From positions 372,001-436,000 of the forward strand of contig CAVOZH010000012.1 of NCBI GenBank assembly GCA_963700955.1: a DNA stretch of 64,000 nt, read 5' to 3'. Of this stretch, positions 46,116-55,763 are shown in pieces. The notes beneath the pieces are model-generated. The model saw only the letters and a program-made list of their open reading frames with translations. It was not told the DNA's origin and ran no database searches. Both the position numbers and the translations under genes were made by a program. How positions within the stretch are numbered: the stretch's first letter is position 1; each line of letters starts with the position of its first letter. This DNA is from Nocardioides_C sp963700955 (lineage in GTDB: Bacteria; Actinomycetota; Actinomycetes; Propionibacteriales; Nocardioidaceae).

Positions 46116-49100
46116 GTGCACGAGGGCATCTACGAAACGCTGGTCACGCGAGCGCTCGCCCAGGAGCTCACCACTCTGGAAGAACTCGAGCCGCATCTGG
46201 CGGCCGTCGCCGAGGCCGACCAGCCGCACGTGCTCGCACGCCACATCGCCCAAGCCACCGAACGTGTCCTGAGCAACACCAAGGATGTCGAGACCCGCAT
46301 CGTCCTGGTGAACGAGCTTCTTGAACGGCTCGCCCAAGCTGACCGGAGCCTGGACGGCCAGGTGCGGCAGCTAACCCGTCTGGCTCGACCTGCGCTGCCC
46401 GGCTCGGTAGGCACCTCGGCTGCCCGTCCGGGCACTCCCCTTTCCGAGGCCGCACTTCTCACCAACGCCCACGGTGAACCGTCACTCGGAGCAGAGCTCC
46501 GCGCTGAGATCGACACATCTAACGAGGTCGACCTGCTCTGCGCCTTCGTCAAGTGGCACGGGCTCCGCCTGCTCGAGGAGCAGCTCAGCCGGCTCCGGCT
46601 GCGCGACGTTCCGCTTCGGGTCGTCACCACCACCTACATGGGCGCAACCGAGCGTAGGGCCCTCGACCGCCTCGTGCGTGAGTTCGGCGCGGAGGTGAAG
46701 ATCCAGTACGACGCACAGCGGACTCGGCTCCACGCGAAGGCATGGATGTTCAGGCGCAACACCGGCTTCGACACTGCCTACGTGGGGTCGTCCAACCTGT
46801 CCCGCGCAGCCTTGCTCGACGGCGTCGAATGGAATGTCCGCCTCTCTCGGGTCGGCACCCCTTCGCTGCTGGAGAAGTTCCGAGCGACTTTCGACACCTA
46901 CTGGAACGACCGATCGTTCGAGGGCTACGACCCTGACACCGATCGAGACCGGCTTGACGACGCCCTCGCTGAGGCCGGCGGGAATACCCAACACAACAGA
47001 GTCACTGTCAGCCTGTCCGGCCTTGAGGTTCGGCCGTATCCGTATCAGCAGGAGATGCTGGAGGCGCTCGATGTCGAGCGCACGGTCCACGACCGCCACC
47101 GCAACCTCGTGGTTGCGGCGACCGGCACCGGCAAGACCGTGCTTGCGGCGTTGGACTACCGGGGACTCTGTAACGCGGAGACGGGTGACCGACCCTCGCT
47201 GCTGTTCGTCGCCCATCGCAAGGAAATCCTCGAGCAGTCACTGCGCACCTACCGGGAGGTTATCGCCGACCCGAACTTCGGCGAGCTCTACGTCGGAGGC
47301 ACTGTTCCGACCCAGTGGCGTCACGTGTTCGCCAGTGTGCAGTCACTGACCGCATACGGCGTCACCAATATCGCGCCGGACGCTTACGACATCGTCGTCA
47401 TCGACGAGTTCCACCACGCTCAAGCAGTGACTTACCGGCGCATCCTCGATCACCTGGTGCCGAAGGAGCTCCTCGGTCTCACTGCCACCCCTGAGCGCGC
47501 TGACGGTGCCGACGTGCGCAGCTTCTTCGGCGGCCGCACGGCGGCCGAGCTCCGGCTATGGGACGCGCTCGGCGCGGATCTCCTCTGCCCGTTCCACTAC
47601 TTCGGCGTTGCTGACGGCACCGATCTCCGCGGAGTCACATGGACCCGCGGACGGTACGTCGAGGAAGAGCTGTCCAACGTCTACACCGGCAACGACGCAC
47701 GCGCCGCGATCGTGCTCAAGGAGCTTGGCGACAAGGTGCTCGACCCGGGAGCGATGCGGGCGCTCGGCTTCTGCGTAAGTGTTGCGCACGCAGAGTTCAT
47801 GGCGAACCGATTCAACGAGGCCGGTATCTCTGCCCGAGCTGTGAGCGGGATGACCTCGCCGTCCGACCGCGCCGATGCCCTCGCTGCCCTTCGCGACCGG
47901 CGGGTGAACGCGCTCTTTGCCGCCGACCTGTTCAACGAGGGCCTTGACCTGCCCGACGTGGACACCGTTCTGTTCCTCCGTCCGACCGAGAGCGCAACGG
48001 TCTTCCTCCAGCAGCTCGGTCGCGGTCTACGGCGGACGAAGACCAAGCCCGTCCTTACTGTGCTCGACTTTGTCGGCTACCACCGCAAAGAGTTTCGCTT
48101 CGACCAGAAGCTTCGCGCTCTCACCGGGAGCACGCGGCGAGGTCTGGAACGCGACCTCGAGAAAGGCTTTCCCTTCCTGCCGTCTGGCTGCCAGATCGTC
48201 ATGGATCGGCAGGCACAGGCGTTGGTGTTGGAGAACATCAGGTCGCAGATCGCCAACCGCTGGCAGCAGATGGTTGCCGAGCTGCGCTCCTATGGCGACC
48301 AAGACCTGGCGACCTTCCTCGATGAGTCCGGTCTCGAGCTGTCCGACATCCTGCGCCGCGGCAGCCACTCATGGACCCGCCTCCGCCGAGACGCCGGCCT
48401 GCCAACCCCGCCCGGCTCGGTGTTGGAGGACCGACTGCTCAAGCGGATCCGCGCGTTTGCCCACGTCGATGACCGCGATCGGGCCACCGCCTACGCACAA
48501 CTGCTGTCGGATGACCGGACCTACGGCGACCTCTCCCCGATCGAGCAACGCTTCGCGCAGATGCTGTTCTTCTCGCTATGGCCCGACACCGGCGGGCACA
48601 CGTCGTACGACGACGGACTGGCCGCTCTCCGCCGCGAGCATGCAACTCGAGTGGAGCTCAAGAGCGTCGTTGACCTGTCGTTTGACTCGGCACGACACCA
48701 TGCCTTCGAGCTGACGGGCGATCTTGCCGAGGTCCCACTACGGGTGCACGCCCGCTATCAGCGGGAAGAGGTGCTGGCCGCCCTCGGCTATGCCAGTTTT
48801 CAGCGCAAGCCCAATTCGTTCCGCGAGGGCGTGCTCTATTTCCCGGACCTGAACGTGGACGCGTTCTTCGTCACACTGACCAAGTCCGAGGCGGACTACT
48901 CCCCCACCACGCTCTACCGCGACTACCCAATCAGCCCGACGCTCTTTCATTGGGAGTCCCAGTCGACGACCTCAGTCGCGTCCGCGACGGGACGGAGATA
49001 CCTCACCGGATCGAGCAGCGTTCTGCTTTTCGTCCGCGAGAAGAAGACCGACGAGTTCGGCACTGCGCCGTACCTGTTCCTCGGACCTGCTAGCTACGTG

Positions 49101-49196
49101 TCGCACGAAGGCGAGCGACCCATCGCCATCACCTGGCAGCTGGAGCACGCGATGCCCACGGACTTCTTCGCGTCAGCGAGCGTCGCCGCTGGCTGA
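46116..49196 (+). CDS. PLD-nuclease / SF2 helicase / DUF3427 protein
   Basis: 1026 residues from GTG 46116 (GGGAGA upstream). An N-terminal domain of ~100 residues precedes a phospholipase-D-type nuclease (~130-290) with the HxK motif RLHAKAWMF and GSSNLSRAAL. The SF2 helicase core (~305-690) has AATGTGKTVLAA (I), VIDEFHHAQ (II), GLTATPERADG (III) and FLQQLGRGLRR (VI). DUF3427 occupies ~860-1015 (VLAALGYASFQRKPNSFREG). Only one HKD motif is visible, so the nuclease would act as a dimer. The architecture is typical of stand-alone defence or DNA-processing proteins; its target is unknown. Confidence 0.88.
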   Translation: MHEGIYETLVTRALAQELTTLEELEPHLAAVAEADQPHVLARHIAQATERVLSNTKDVETRIVLVNELLERLAQADRSLDGQVRQLTRLARPALPGSVGTSAARPGTPLSEAALLTNAHGEPSLGAELRAEIDTSNEVDLLCAFVKWHGLRLLEEQLSRLRLRDVPLRVVTTTYMGATERRALDRLVREFGAEVKIQYDAQRTRLHAKAWMFRRNTGFDTAYVGSSNLSRAALLDGVEWNVRLSRVGTPSLLEKFRATFDTYWNDRSFEGYDPDTDRDRLDDALAEAGGNTQHNRVTVSLSGLEVRPYPYQQEMLEALDVERTVHDRHRNLVVAATGTGKTVLAALDYRGLCNAETGDRPSLLFVAHRKEILEQSLRTYREVIADPNFGELYVGGTVPTQWRHVFASVQSLTAYGVTNIAPDAYDIVVIDEFHHAQAVTYRRILDHLVPKELLGLTATPERADGADVRSFFGGRTAAELRLWDALGADLLCPFHYFGVADGTDLRGVTWTRGRYVEEELSNVYTGNDARAAIVLKELGDKVLDPGAMRALGFCVSVAHAEFMANRFNEAGISARAVSGMTSPSDRADALAALRDRRVNALFAADLFNEGLDLPDVDTVLFLRPTESATVFLQQLGRGLRRTKTKPVLTVLDFVGYHRKEFRFDQKLRALTGSTRRGLERDLEKGFPFLPSGCQIVMDRQAQALVLENIRSQIANRWQQMVAELRSYGDQDLATFLDESGLELSDILRRGSHSWTRLRRDAGLPTPPGSVLEDRLLKRIRAFAHVDDRDRATAYAQLLSDDRTYGDLSPIEQRFAQMLFFSLWPDTGGHTSYDDGLAALRREHATRVELKSVVDLSFDSARHHAFELTGDLAEVPLRVHARYQREEVLAALGYASFQRKPNSFREGVLYFPDLNVDAFFVTLTKSEADYSPTTLYRDYPISPTLFHWESQSTTSVASATGRRYLTGSSSVLLFVREKKTDEFGTAPYLFLGPASYVSHEGERPIAITWQLEHAMPTDFFASASVAAG

Positions 49197-49570
49197 TGTC
49201 CAGCGAAGTCGTCAGGGCGCCACGTGGCAATTATTCGGGCAGTTGCAACGTGACCCGCCTGTAGAACGCGACGGTGGGGTAAGCGAGGTCTGGTCGCACG
49301 ACCAGCGCAGCACAACAACGCGAGGCTTGATATGCGTTCTCAACGCCGCGCGCCTCGACCAGCCGAGCTCACATTCGAATGGACTGCGGTGAACGCGTTT
49401 ACCTCATTGAGGTTCAGGCAGGGCGCGGAAGACCCGCCCGCTACTCCCCAAGGAACGACACGGCACTATTCGAAATCTCGCACCCCCCTGGGTTGATACC
49501 CATAGATCTACCGGCGCGCACCGACAAAAGGGCCCGACGGAATCCCGTCGGACCCTTCTGCGCGTGAAGC
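49197..49570. other. 374-base intergenic region with the nrdJ terminator
   Basis: Lies between the convergent helicase and nrdJ genes. Apart from the terminator hairpin at its right end I see no gene, RNA or repeat. Short open frames here lack the codon bias of the neighbours. Confidence 0.5.
49528..49557 (-). terminator. Rho-independent terminator of nrdR-nrdJ
   Basis: On the minus strand the stem is AAGGGTCCGACGG / CCGTCGGGCCCTT (7 perfect G/C-rich pairs, one mismatch, then 5 more pairs) with a 4-base loop, followed by TTTTGT. It begins 14 bases after the nrdJ stop codon. It is one of the few classical U-tract terminators in the window. Confidence 0.8.
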
Positions 49571-52420
49571 TCAGCTGCAGCCGCTGGTGCTGCCGCAGCC
49601 TTCGCAGACGTAGCAGCTACCGGCCGGGCGCATCTTGGTGCCGCAGGTGAAGCACAGCGGGCTGTCGACTGCCGAGCCCGTGATCGCCTCCATCAGCTCC
49701 GCCGAGGTGTGCGCCGCCTTCGGTGCCTCCTTGACGGCCTTGGTCTCGACAGGCTCGACGACCGGCGTCTCAGCCGCCGGCTCCTCCGTCTTCAGAGCGT
49801 CGGACTCGGAGACGTACTCCTCCTCGACCGGCGCCTGGTAGGAGCCGGTCTCCAGCTGGCGCTGACGCTCCTCGGCGGTGTAGATGCCCATGGCTGCCCG
49901 CGACTCGAACGGCAGGTAGTCCAGCGCCAGGCGACGGAAGATGTAGTCCATGATCGACTGCGACATCCGCACGTCCGGGTCGTCGGTGAGGCCGGCCGGC
50001 TCGAAGCGCAGGTTGGTGAACTTCGAGACGTAGGTCTCCAGCGGGACGCCGTACTGCAGGCCGATCGAGACCGCGATCGAGAAGGCGTCCATCACGCCGG
50101 CCAGGGTCGAGCCCTGCTTGCCGAGCTTGAGGAAGACCTCGCCGAGGCCGTCGTCCGGGTAGGAGCCGGAGGTCATGTAGCCCTCGGCGCCACCCACGGT
50201 GAACGACGTGGTGCGCGACGGACGCGACTTCGGCAGGCGCTTGCGGGTCGCGCGGTACTCGACGACCGTCTCCTTGACGATCTCCTTCTCCGCCGACTCA
50301 CCCTTGTTGTCGCCCTTGCCGGACGAGAGCGGCTGGCCCACCTTGCAGTTGTCGCGGTAGACACGGCCAAAGCTTTGAGGCCGAGCTTCCACGCCTGCAT
50401 GTGGACGTCCTCGATCTCCTCGATCGTGGCCGTCTCCGGAAGGTTGACGGTCTTGGAGATCGCGCCGGAAATGAACGGCTGGCAGGCCGCCATCATTCGG
50501 ACGTGGCCCATCGGGGTGAGCGCCCGGGCACCCATCGCGCAGTCGAAGACCTCGTAGTGCTCGGTCTTCAGGCCGGGCGCGTCGATGACGTGGCCGTGCT
50601 CGGCGATGTACTCGACGATCGCCTCGACCTGCTCCTCCTGGTAGCCCAGCTTGCGGAGCGCACGCGGCACGGTCTGGTTGACGATCTGCATCGAGCCGCC
50701 ACCGACGAGCTTCTTGAACTTCACGAGCGAGAAGTCGGGCTCGATGCCGGTGGTGTCGGCGTCCATCATGAAGGAGATGGTGCCGGTGGGCGCGAGCACA
50801 CTGGCCTGCGCGTTGCGGTAGCCGCTCTTCTCGCCCAGCTTCACGACCTCGGCCCAGGCCTTGGTGGCAAGGGCGTGCACGTCACGGTCGGCGGTGTGCA
50901 AGGTGCGCGCGGCGTCGTTGGCGGCCTGGTGCTTGCGCATGACCCGCTTGTGGGCGTCCGCGTTGCGGGCGTAGCCGTTGTACGGGCCGACCACAGCGGC
51001 GAGCTCGGCGGAGCGCTTGTAGGACTGGCCGGTCATCAGCGACGTGATCGCGGCAGCCATCGCGCGGCCGCCGTCGGAGTCGTAGCCGAGACCCATCGCC
51101 ATCAGCAGCGCGCCGAGGTTGGCGTAGCCGATGCCGAGCTGGCGGTAGTTGCGCGTGGTCTCACCGATCGACTCGGTCGGGAAGTCGGCGAAGCAGATCG
51201 AGATGTCCATCGCGGTGATGATCAGCTCGACGGCCTTCGCGAACAGCGGAGCGTCGAAGGTGTCGTCGTCCTTGAGGAACTTCAGCAGGTTCAGCGACGC
51301 CAGGTTGCAGGACGAGTTGTCCAGCGACATGTACTCCGAGCACGGGTTGGACGCGGTGATCCGGCCCGTCTCCGGGTTCGTGTGCCAGTCGTTGATCGTG
51401 TCGTCGTACTGCAGGCCCGGGTCGGCGCACTCCCACGCCGCCTTGGCGATCTTGGTGAACAGCTCGCGGGCGTCGACCTCTTCGATCACCTCGCCGGTCT
51501 GCCTCGCACGCAGACCGAAGGAGGTGCCGTCCTCGACCGCACGCATGAACTCGTCGCTCACGCGGACGGAGTTGTTGGCGTTCTGGTACTGCACGGACGT
51601 GATGTCCTTGCCGCCGAGGTCCATGTCGAAGCCGGCGTCACGCAGCGCGCGGATCTTGTCCTCCTCGCGCGCCTTGGTCTCGACGAACTCCTCGATGTCG
51701 GGGTGGTCGACGTCGAGCACGACCATCTTGGCCGCACGACGGGTCGCTCCCCCGGACTTGATGGTGCCCGCGGAGGCGTCGGCGCCGCGCATGAACGACA
51801 CCGGGCCGCTCGCCGTACCACCGGAGCGAGAGGAGCTCCTTCGAGGAGCGGATGCGCGAGAGGTTGAGGCCCGCGCCCGAGCCGCCCTTGAAGATGAAGC
51901 CCTCTTCCTTGTACCAGTTCAGGATCGAGTCCATCGAGTCGTCGACGGACAGGATGAAGCACGCGGAGACCTGCTGCGGGGAGGGCGTGCCGACGTTGAA
52001 CCAGACCGGGGAGTTGAAGGAGAAGTACTGGTGCACGAGCAGCCAGGTGATCTCGTGCTCGAAGATCTCGGCGTCCGCGGCGGTCGCGAAGTAGCCGTGG
52101 TCCTCGCCGGCCTTGCGGTAGGTCTTCACCACGCGGTCGACGAGCTGCTTGAGGCTCCACTCACGCGCGTCGGTGCCGACCGCGCCGCGGAAGTACTTCG
52201 TGGTGACGATCGTCGAGGCGTTGACCGACCAGAAGTCGGGGAACTCCACGCCGCGCTGCTCGAAGACGGCCTCGCCGGTCTTCCAGTTCGTCTGGACGAC
52301 GTCGCGACGCTCCCAGGTGAGCTCGTCGTAGGGGTGCACGCCCTCGGTGCTGAAGACCCTGTCGATCTTCAACCCCTTGCTCTTGCGCGTACGTGCTGAC
52401 CCGCTGACCGTCTCCGTCAT
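49571..52420 (-). pseudogene. nrdJ: Adenosylcobalamin-dependent (class II) ribonucleotide reductase, two frame breaks
   Basis: Makes deoxynucleotides using coenzyme B12. Read from ATG 52420 (AGGAG upstream), the first frame runs to SRIRSSKELLS and shifts at 51825-51828. The second frame resumes with GPVSFMRGADASAGTIKSGG (reading ASGP then VSFM) and runs to KLGLKALAV, shifting back near 50350-50380. The third begins at VYRDNCKVGQPLS. The two breaks compensate, total length being 950 codons, the normal size. NPCSEYMSLDNSSCNLASL and the C-terminal zinc-like CGTKMRPAGSCYVCEGC are present. Because the protein is otherwise fully conserved and RNR is essential, sequence errors are likelier than decay. 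Confidence 0.9.
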
Positions 52421-52558
52421 GTGTGCTCCTGTTCCCCTGATTGTGACTTCGTTGTCGTCTGGCTTTGCTGATGCTTTGACGCACCGGTTCGGTGCTGGTG
52501 TCGCTGTGGTGGTTTGCCCGACGCGTCGCTTCCCCACGACGCGCCGGGCAGTCTGTGG

Positions 52559-53116
52559 TCAGCCCGTCGAGACGGGCTGAGGTACGTCGGACGAGTCCGA
52601 CGGCTGGGCCGGCACTGCCGGCACTGCCGGATCCTCGACCGGGTCGGAGGAGGCCGCCGCCTCACGGACCGAACGCTCGGCCCGGAGCAGTGCGATCTCC
52701 TCCTCGAACGCGTCGGCGCTCTCGAAGGCCTTGTAGACGCTCGCGAACCGGAGGTAGGCCACCTCGTCGAGCTCGCGCAGCGGTCCGAGGATCGCGAGAC
52801 CGACCTCGTTGGCCGGGACCTCTGCCCAACCCTCGGCGCGAAGCGCGGCCTCGACCTCTTGGCCCAGGCACGCGAGCGCGTCCTCGGAGACCGGGCGGCC
52901 CTTGCACGCCTTGCGCACTCCGGCGATCGCCTTCTCCCGGGTGAACGGCTCGGTCGCGCCGGAGCGCTTGAGCACCACGAGCTGCATCTGCTCGACGGTG
53001 CTGAACCGCTTGCCGCACTCCTGGCAGGTGCGTCGCCGCCGGATCGCTCCGCCGTCCTCGGCGACCCTGCTGTCGAGGACCCGAGTGTCGGTGTTGCGGC
53101 AGTACGGACAGTGCAT
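52559..53116 (-). CDS. nrdR: Transcriptional repressor NrdR
   Basis: 185 residues. An N-terminal zinc ribbon (MHCPYCRNTDTRV, RRRTCQECGKRF) is followed by an ATP-cone domain (~49-139; VVLKRSGATEPFTREKAI) that senses dNTP/ATP levels. The C-terminal ~45 residues are an acidic, Pro/Ser-rich extension longer than in typical ~150-residue NrdR. It lies 138 bases upstream of nrdJ on the same strand, with two NrdR boxes before it, so the pair is autoregulated. Confidence 0.95.
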   Translation of the reverse strand: MHCPYCRNTDTRVLDSRVAEDGGAIRRRRTCQECGKRFSTVEQMQLVVLKRSGATEPFTREKAIAGVRKACKGRPVSEDALACLGQEVEAALRAEGWAEVPANEVGLAILGPLRELDEVAYLRFASVYKAFESADAFEEEIALLRAERSVREAAASSDPVEDPAVPAVPAQPSDSSDVPQPVSTG

Positions 53117-53269
53117 CTCACCGCTCCTTCCACTCGTCTAGTTCAACAGCCGGCGCCGACAGTTTCTGCCCTCTCCAGGTGAGGTCCGGCCGGGGTCTGG
53201 GGCCGGACTGCCTGTGGGGAGAACTGTGGGTAACTTGGGGACAAATAGCAGTTGCCTGTGCACTTCCCA

Positions 53270-53316
53270 GCACTATCTGTGGAAAATTACATCGGTGTGA
53301 CTACTAGATGTAGTGG
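53270..53316. promoter_or_regulatory. Tandem NrdR boxes upstream of nrdR-nrdJ
   Basis: Two dyads of the NrdR type: CACTATCTGTG at 53271-53281 and ACTACTAGATGTAGTG at 53300-53315. Their centres are about 30 bases apart, three helical turns, the normal arrangement for cooperative NrdR binding. They lie ~155-200 bases before the nrdR start, within a markedly A/T-richer stretch (around 53240-53320) likely to hold the promoter. The remainder of the 480-base gap between nrdR and the EEP gene shows no gene. Confidence 0.75.
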
Positions 53317-53605
53317 TAACCGTACGCGGGGCCCCTAGGGCTCGCAACCGGAACGCCGATTCTGGACACAGAAACTTTCGGCCCCGGACAAAACCGCAGG
53401 TCAGAGGCCCTGTGACCCTCCCAACTCGGGCGTGTCGAGCTGCGTTTCGGCGTGTCGCGAGGCCGTCCCACCAGGCGCCCGAAGCAGGGTTCCAGACCTC
53501 ACGGAAGACCCGTTCGTGCCATTCCTCCCTAGTCATACCGACCCCACCTGAAGGGGGTCGTTCGGCTCTGGTCCGGCGCACCCGGACGGTGAGACCGTGC
53601 CGGTC

Positions 53606-54770
53606 ATGACTGACATCTCACGACCAAGGCGGACGCACCGCCGTCTGTCCGGTATCGGCGCCGCCGCAGCGGCGCTCGCGATGAGCGTCACCCTCGCTCC
53701 CGCCGCGCCCGCAACCGCGGGATCCCAGAACCCGCCCGGCGCCTCCCAGGCAGCGGACCAGGCCCGCACCGTCGACGTCATGACCCGCAACCTCTACCTC
53801 GGGCGCGGACCTGATGCCGGTCATCGGAGCACTCGCAACCCAGCCGGCTCTCGTGCCGGCGGCTGCTTCGGCCACCTGGGCCGCCGTCCAGGCGACGAAG
53901 CCCGACGAGCGGATGGCCGCGATCGCCGACGAGATCGTCGCCGCTCGCCCCGCCGTCGTCGGTCTCCAGGAGGTGACCCGCTGGACGACGTACACGAGCT
54001 ACCCGGCCACCGACCAGGGCACGGTGAAGTACGACTTCCTCGACCTGCTGCTCAAGGCGCTCGCCGACCGCGGGGTCGTCTACCACGAGGTCGAAGGTGC
54101 GACGGCGAGCAACTTCGGGTCCCCGCCGATCCCGCTGCTGCCCGGTAGCGGAGCCGCTGCCGTCTCCATGGCCGACCGCGATGTCGTGCTGCGACGCGAC
54201 GACGTCAAGACCTGGAACGCCCACAACGGCACGTACACCAACATCGTCAAGTTCCCCCTGGCGGACGGCTCCGTCCTCCCGGTCAAGCGCGGCTGGGGGT
54301 CGGTGGACGTACGGACCAAGCTCGCGACGTTCCGCTTCGTCAACTCGCACCTCGAGGCCTTCGGCATCCCGGGCGTCAACGCCGAGGGGCTCCGCTACCT
54401 GCAGGTCGGCGAGCTGCTGGCCGCCCAGGCCCAGATCACCTCGGACTCCGGAGCGCTCCCGATGGTGTACGTCGGCGACTACAACTCCGTCGCAACGTCC
54501 GCCATCGCCTACCAGCGCCTGGTCGGCTCGGTCGGCTCCGACGCCTGGCTGGTGACGAACCTCGACGACCCGGGGTACACCTGCTGCTTCGACGCCACCG
54601 TCAGCCAGCCGACCCCCACGCTCGACGAGCGGATCGACCTCGTCGTCACCGACTCTCGCGTCACGGCGACTCGCGCGACGATCGTCGGTGAGGAGCCCGG
54701 GGACCGCACCGCCTCCGGGCTGTGGCCTTCGGACCACGCAGGGGTCGTGGCGCGGCTCGTCGTCGACTGA
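53606..54770 (+). pseudogene. Secreted endonuclease/exonuclease/phosphatase-family protein, frameshifted
   Basis: Exported hydrolase of the EEP (DNase I-like) fold. The first frame gives a signal peptide (cut near ATA-GSQNPP) and VDVMTRNLYLG. At 53801-53803 a run of three G replaces the expected two. Removing one G gives LGADLMPVIGALATQ, the family's normal continuation, and the second frame runs to 54770. EEP motifs: MTRNLYLGAD, VVGLQEVTRW (metal-binding Glu), FVNSHLEAFG, VYVGDYNSV (Asp-x-Asn equivalent) and LWPSDHAGVVA (catalytic Asp-His). GTG 53597 is an alternative start. Confidence 0.8.
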
Positions 54771-54794
54771 TCCTGCTACCGCACGTCCATCACT

Positions 54795-54826
54795 TGTGCC
54801 CGCCGGCGTTGTCGCCGGCGGGCACA
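54795..54826. terminator. Bidirectional hairpin terminator
   Basis: A perfect 14-bp inverted repeat (TGTGCCCGCCGGCG and its complement) with loop TTGT, between the convergent EEP gene and the Pro/Ser/Thr-tailed membrane protein gene. Confidence 0.85.
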
Positions 54827-54845
54827 GGCGTCTCTCACGGCACGT

Positions 54846-55644
54846 CTACGGAGAGGGCGTCGTCGCGGGCCCGGACGTGCCCGTGGGCGTCGGGGTAGGC
54901 GTCGTGGGCTCTCCGCCCGGGACCTCCTCGGGCAGCTGCGGCGACTCCGTGTAGGTCGGCGACGGGATCGACGTCGGCGACTCCGACGGCGTGGGCGTTG
55001 CTCCCTCGGACGGCGAGGTGGCGTCCTCGCTCGGCGACTGGCTCGGGGACGTCGTCGGCACCGGCTCAGCCGGCTTCCTCCCTCCCCCGTCGAGCCCCGG
55101 GATGGAGCGTGCGCTGGTGGCTGTCGGAGCCACCGGTGTACGACGAGACCGCCCGGCCGGTGATGAGCTCGAAGGACACGATCGCCAGCATCGCCACGAC
55201 GAAGATCGCCCCCGCGGCCAACATGATCCGCTTCCACGGCAGCCCGACGAGGACGGTCCTCCAGTCCACGCGAGCGGGGGCCTCCTCGGCCTCCTCCAGC
55301 ACTTCCCGGGCCTGCTCGAGGTCCTCGCCCGCGCCGGCGATCTTGGCGTCGGCGGCCGGTGTGCCCGCCGCCGTCCCCTCCGTCGCGTCCTGCAGCCGCG
55401 TCTGCGCCCGGCTGACCCGCGAGGCGGCGACCGCGTGCGCCGCGGCGACGCGGTCCTTCGTGGCGGCGATGTAGTAGGAGTACACCGCGCTTCCGACCGT
55501 TGCGGCGATGCTGCCGATGGCCGCGCCGACGAGGGTGCCCGCGACGCCGACGCTCGAGAGGAGCACGGCGGAGGTCACCGCCGCCAGGGCGCCAGCCATC
55601 GACTGGACCCAGTTCACCTCGATTCGGCGCTTGCCCTCACTCAT
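54846..55644 (-). CDS. Membrane protein with coiled region and Pro/Ser/Thr-rich tail, probable frameshift
   Basis: Family not recognised. From ATG 55644 it has a hydrophobic Ala/Gly-rich N-terminal segment (ALAAVTSAVLLSSVGVAG, then AAIGSIAATVGSAVYSYY), a charged helical middle (EDLEQAREVLEEAEEA) and a second membrane helix (IMLAAGAIFVVAMLAIV), ending SSYTGGSD. In that frame the protein becomes Arg-rich and stops at 55066. One base over, the frame instead gives SIPGLDGGGRKPAEP and a long tail rich in Pro, Ser and Thr (TSPSQSPSED, PTPTPTGTSG) to the stop at 54846, with good third-position GC. I infer one inserted base near 55118-55135. The tail may be extracytoplasmic. Confidence 0.55.
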
Positions 55645-55763
55645 GCCTCCTAAGTATCTCGGGCCGCCCCAAGGACCGTCACCGAAGTCACGATGTCGCT
55701 TATGCCATGCTGACCCGATGCTCACCAGCGGCGCCCCTCGGCTGATGCAGGGGTGACCTCGCG

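Noticed and set aside
41825..49196. Prophage or transposon
   Set aside because: No integrase, transposase, terminal repeats or flanking duplications seen; the defence-like genes alone do not show a mobile element boundary.
50401..51867. 488-codon plus-strand frame opposite nrdJ
   Set aside because: Val/Gly/Arg/Leu-rich shadow of the conserved nrdJ coding strand.
53273..53581. 102-codon minus-strand frame between nrdR and the EEP gene
   Set aside because: No ribosome site or domain, and it crosses the NrdR box region; likely chance.
53117..53596. Cobalamin riboswitch before nrdR-nrdJ
   Set aside because: No B12-box-like sequence found by eye; the NrdR boxes explain regulation. A covariance-model search would settle it.
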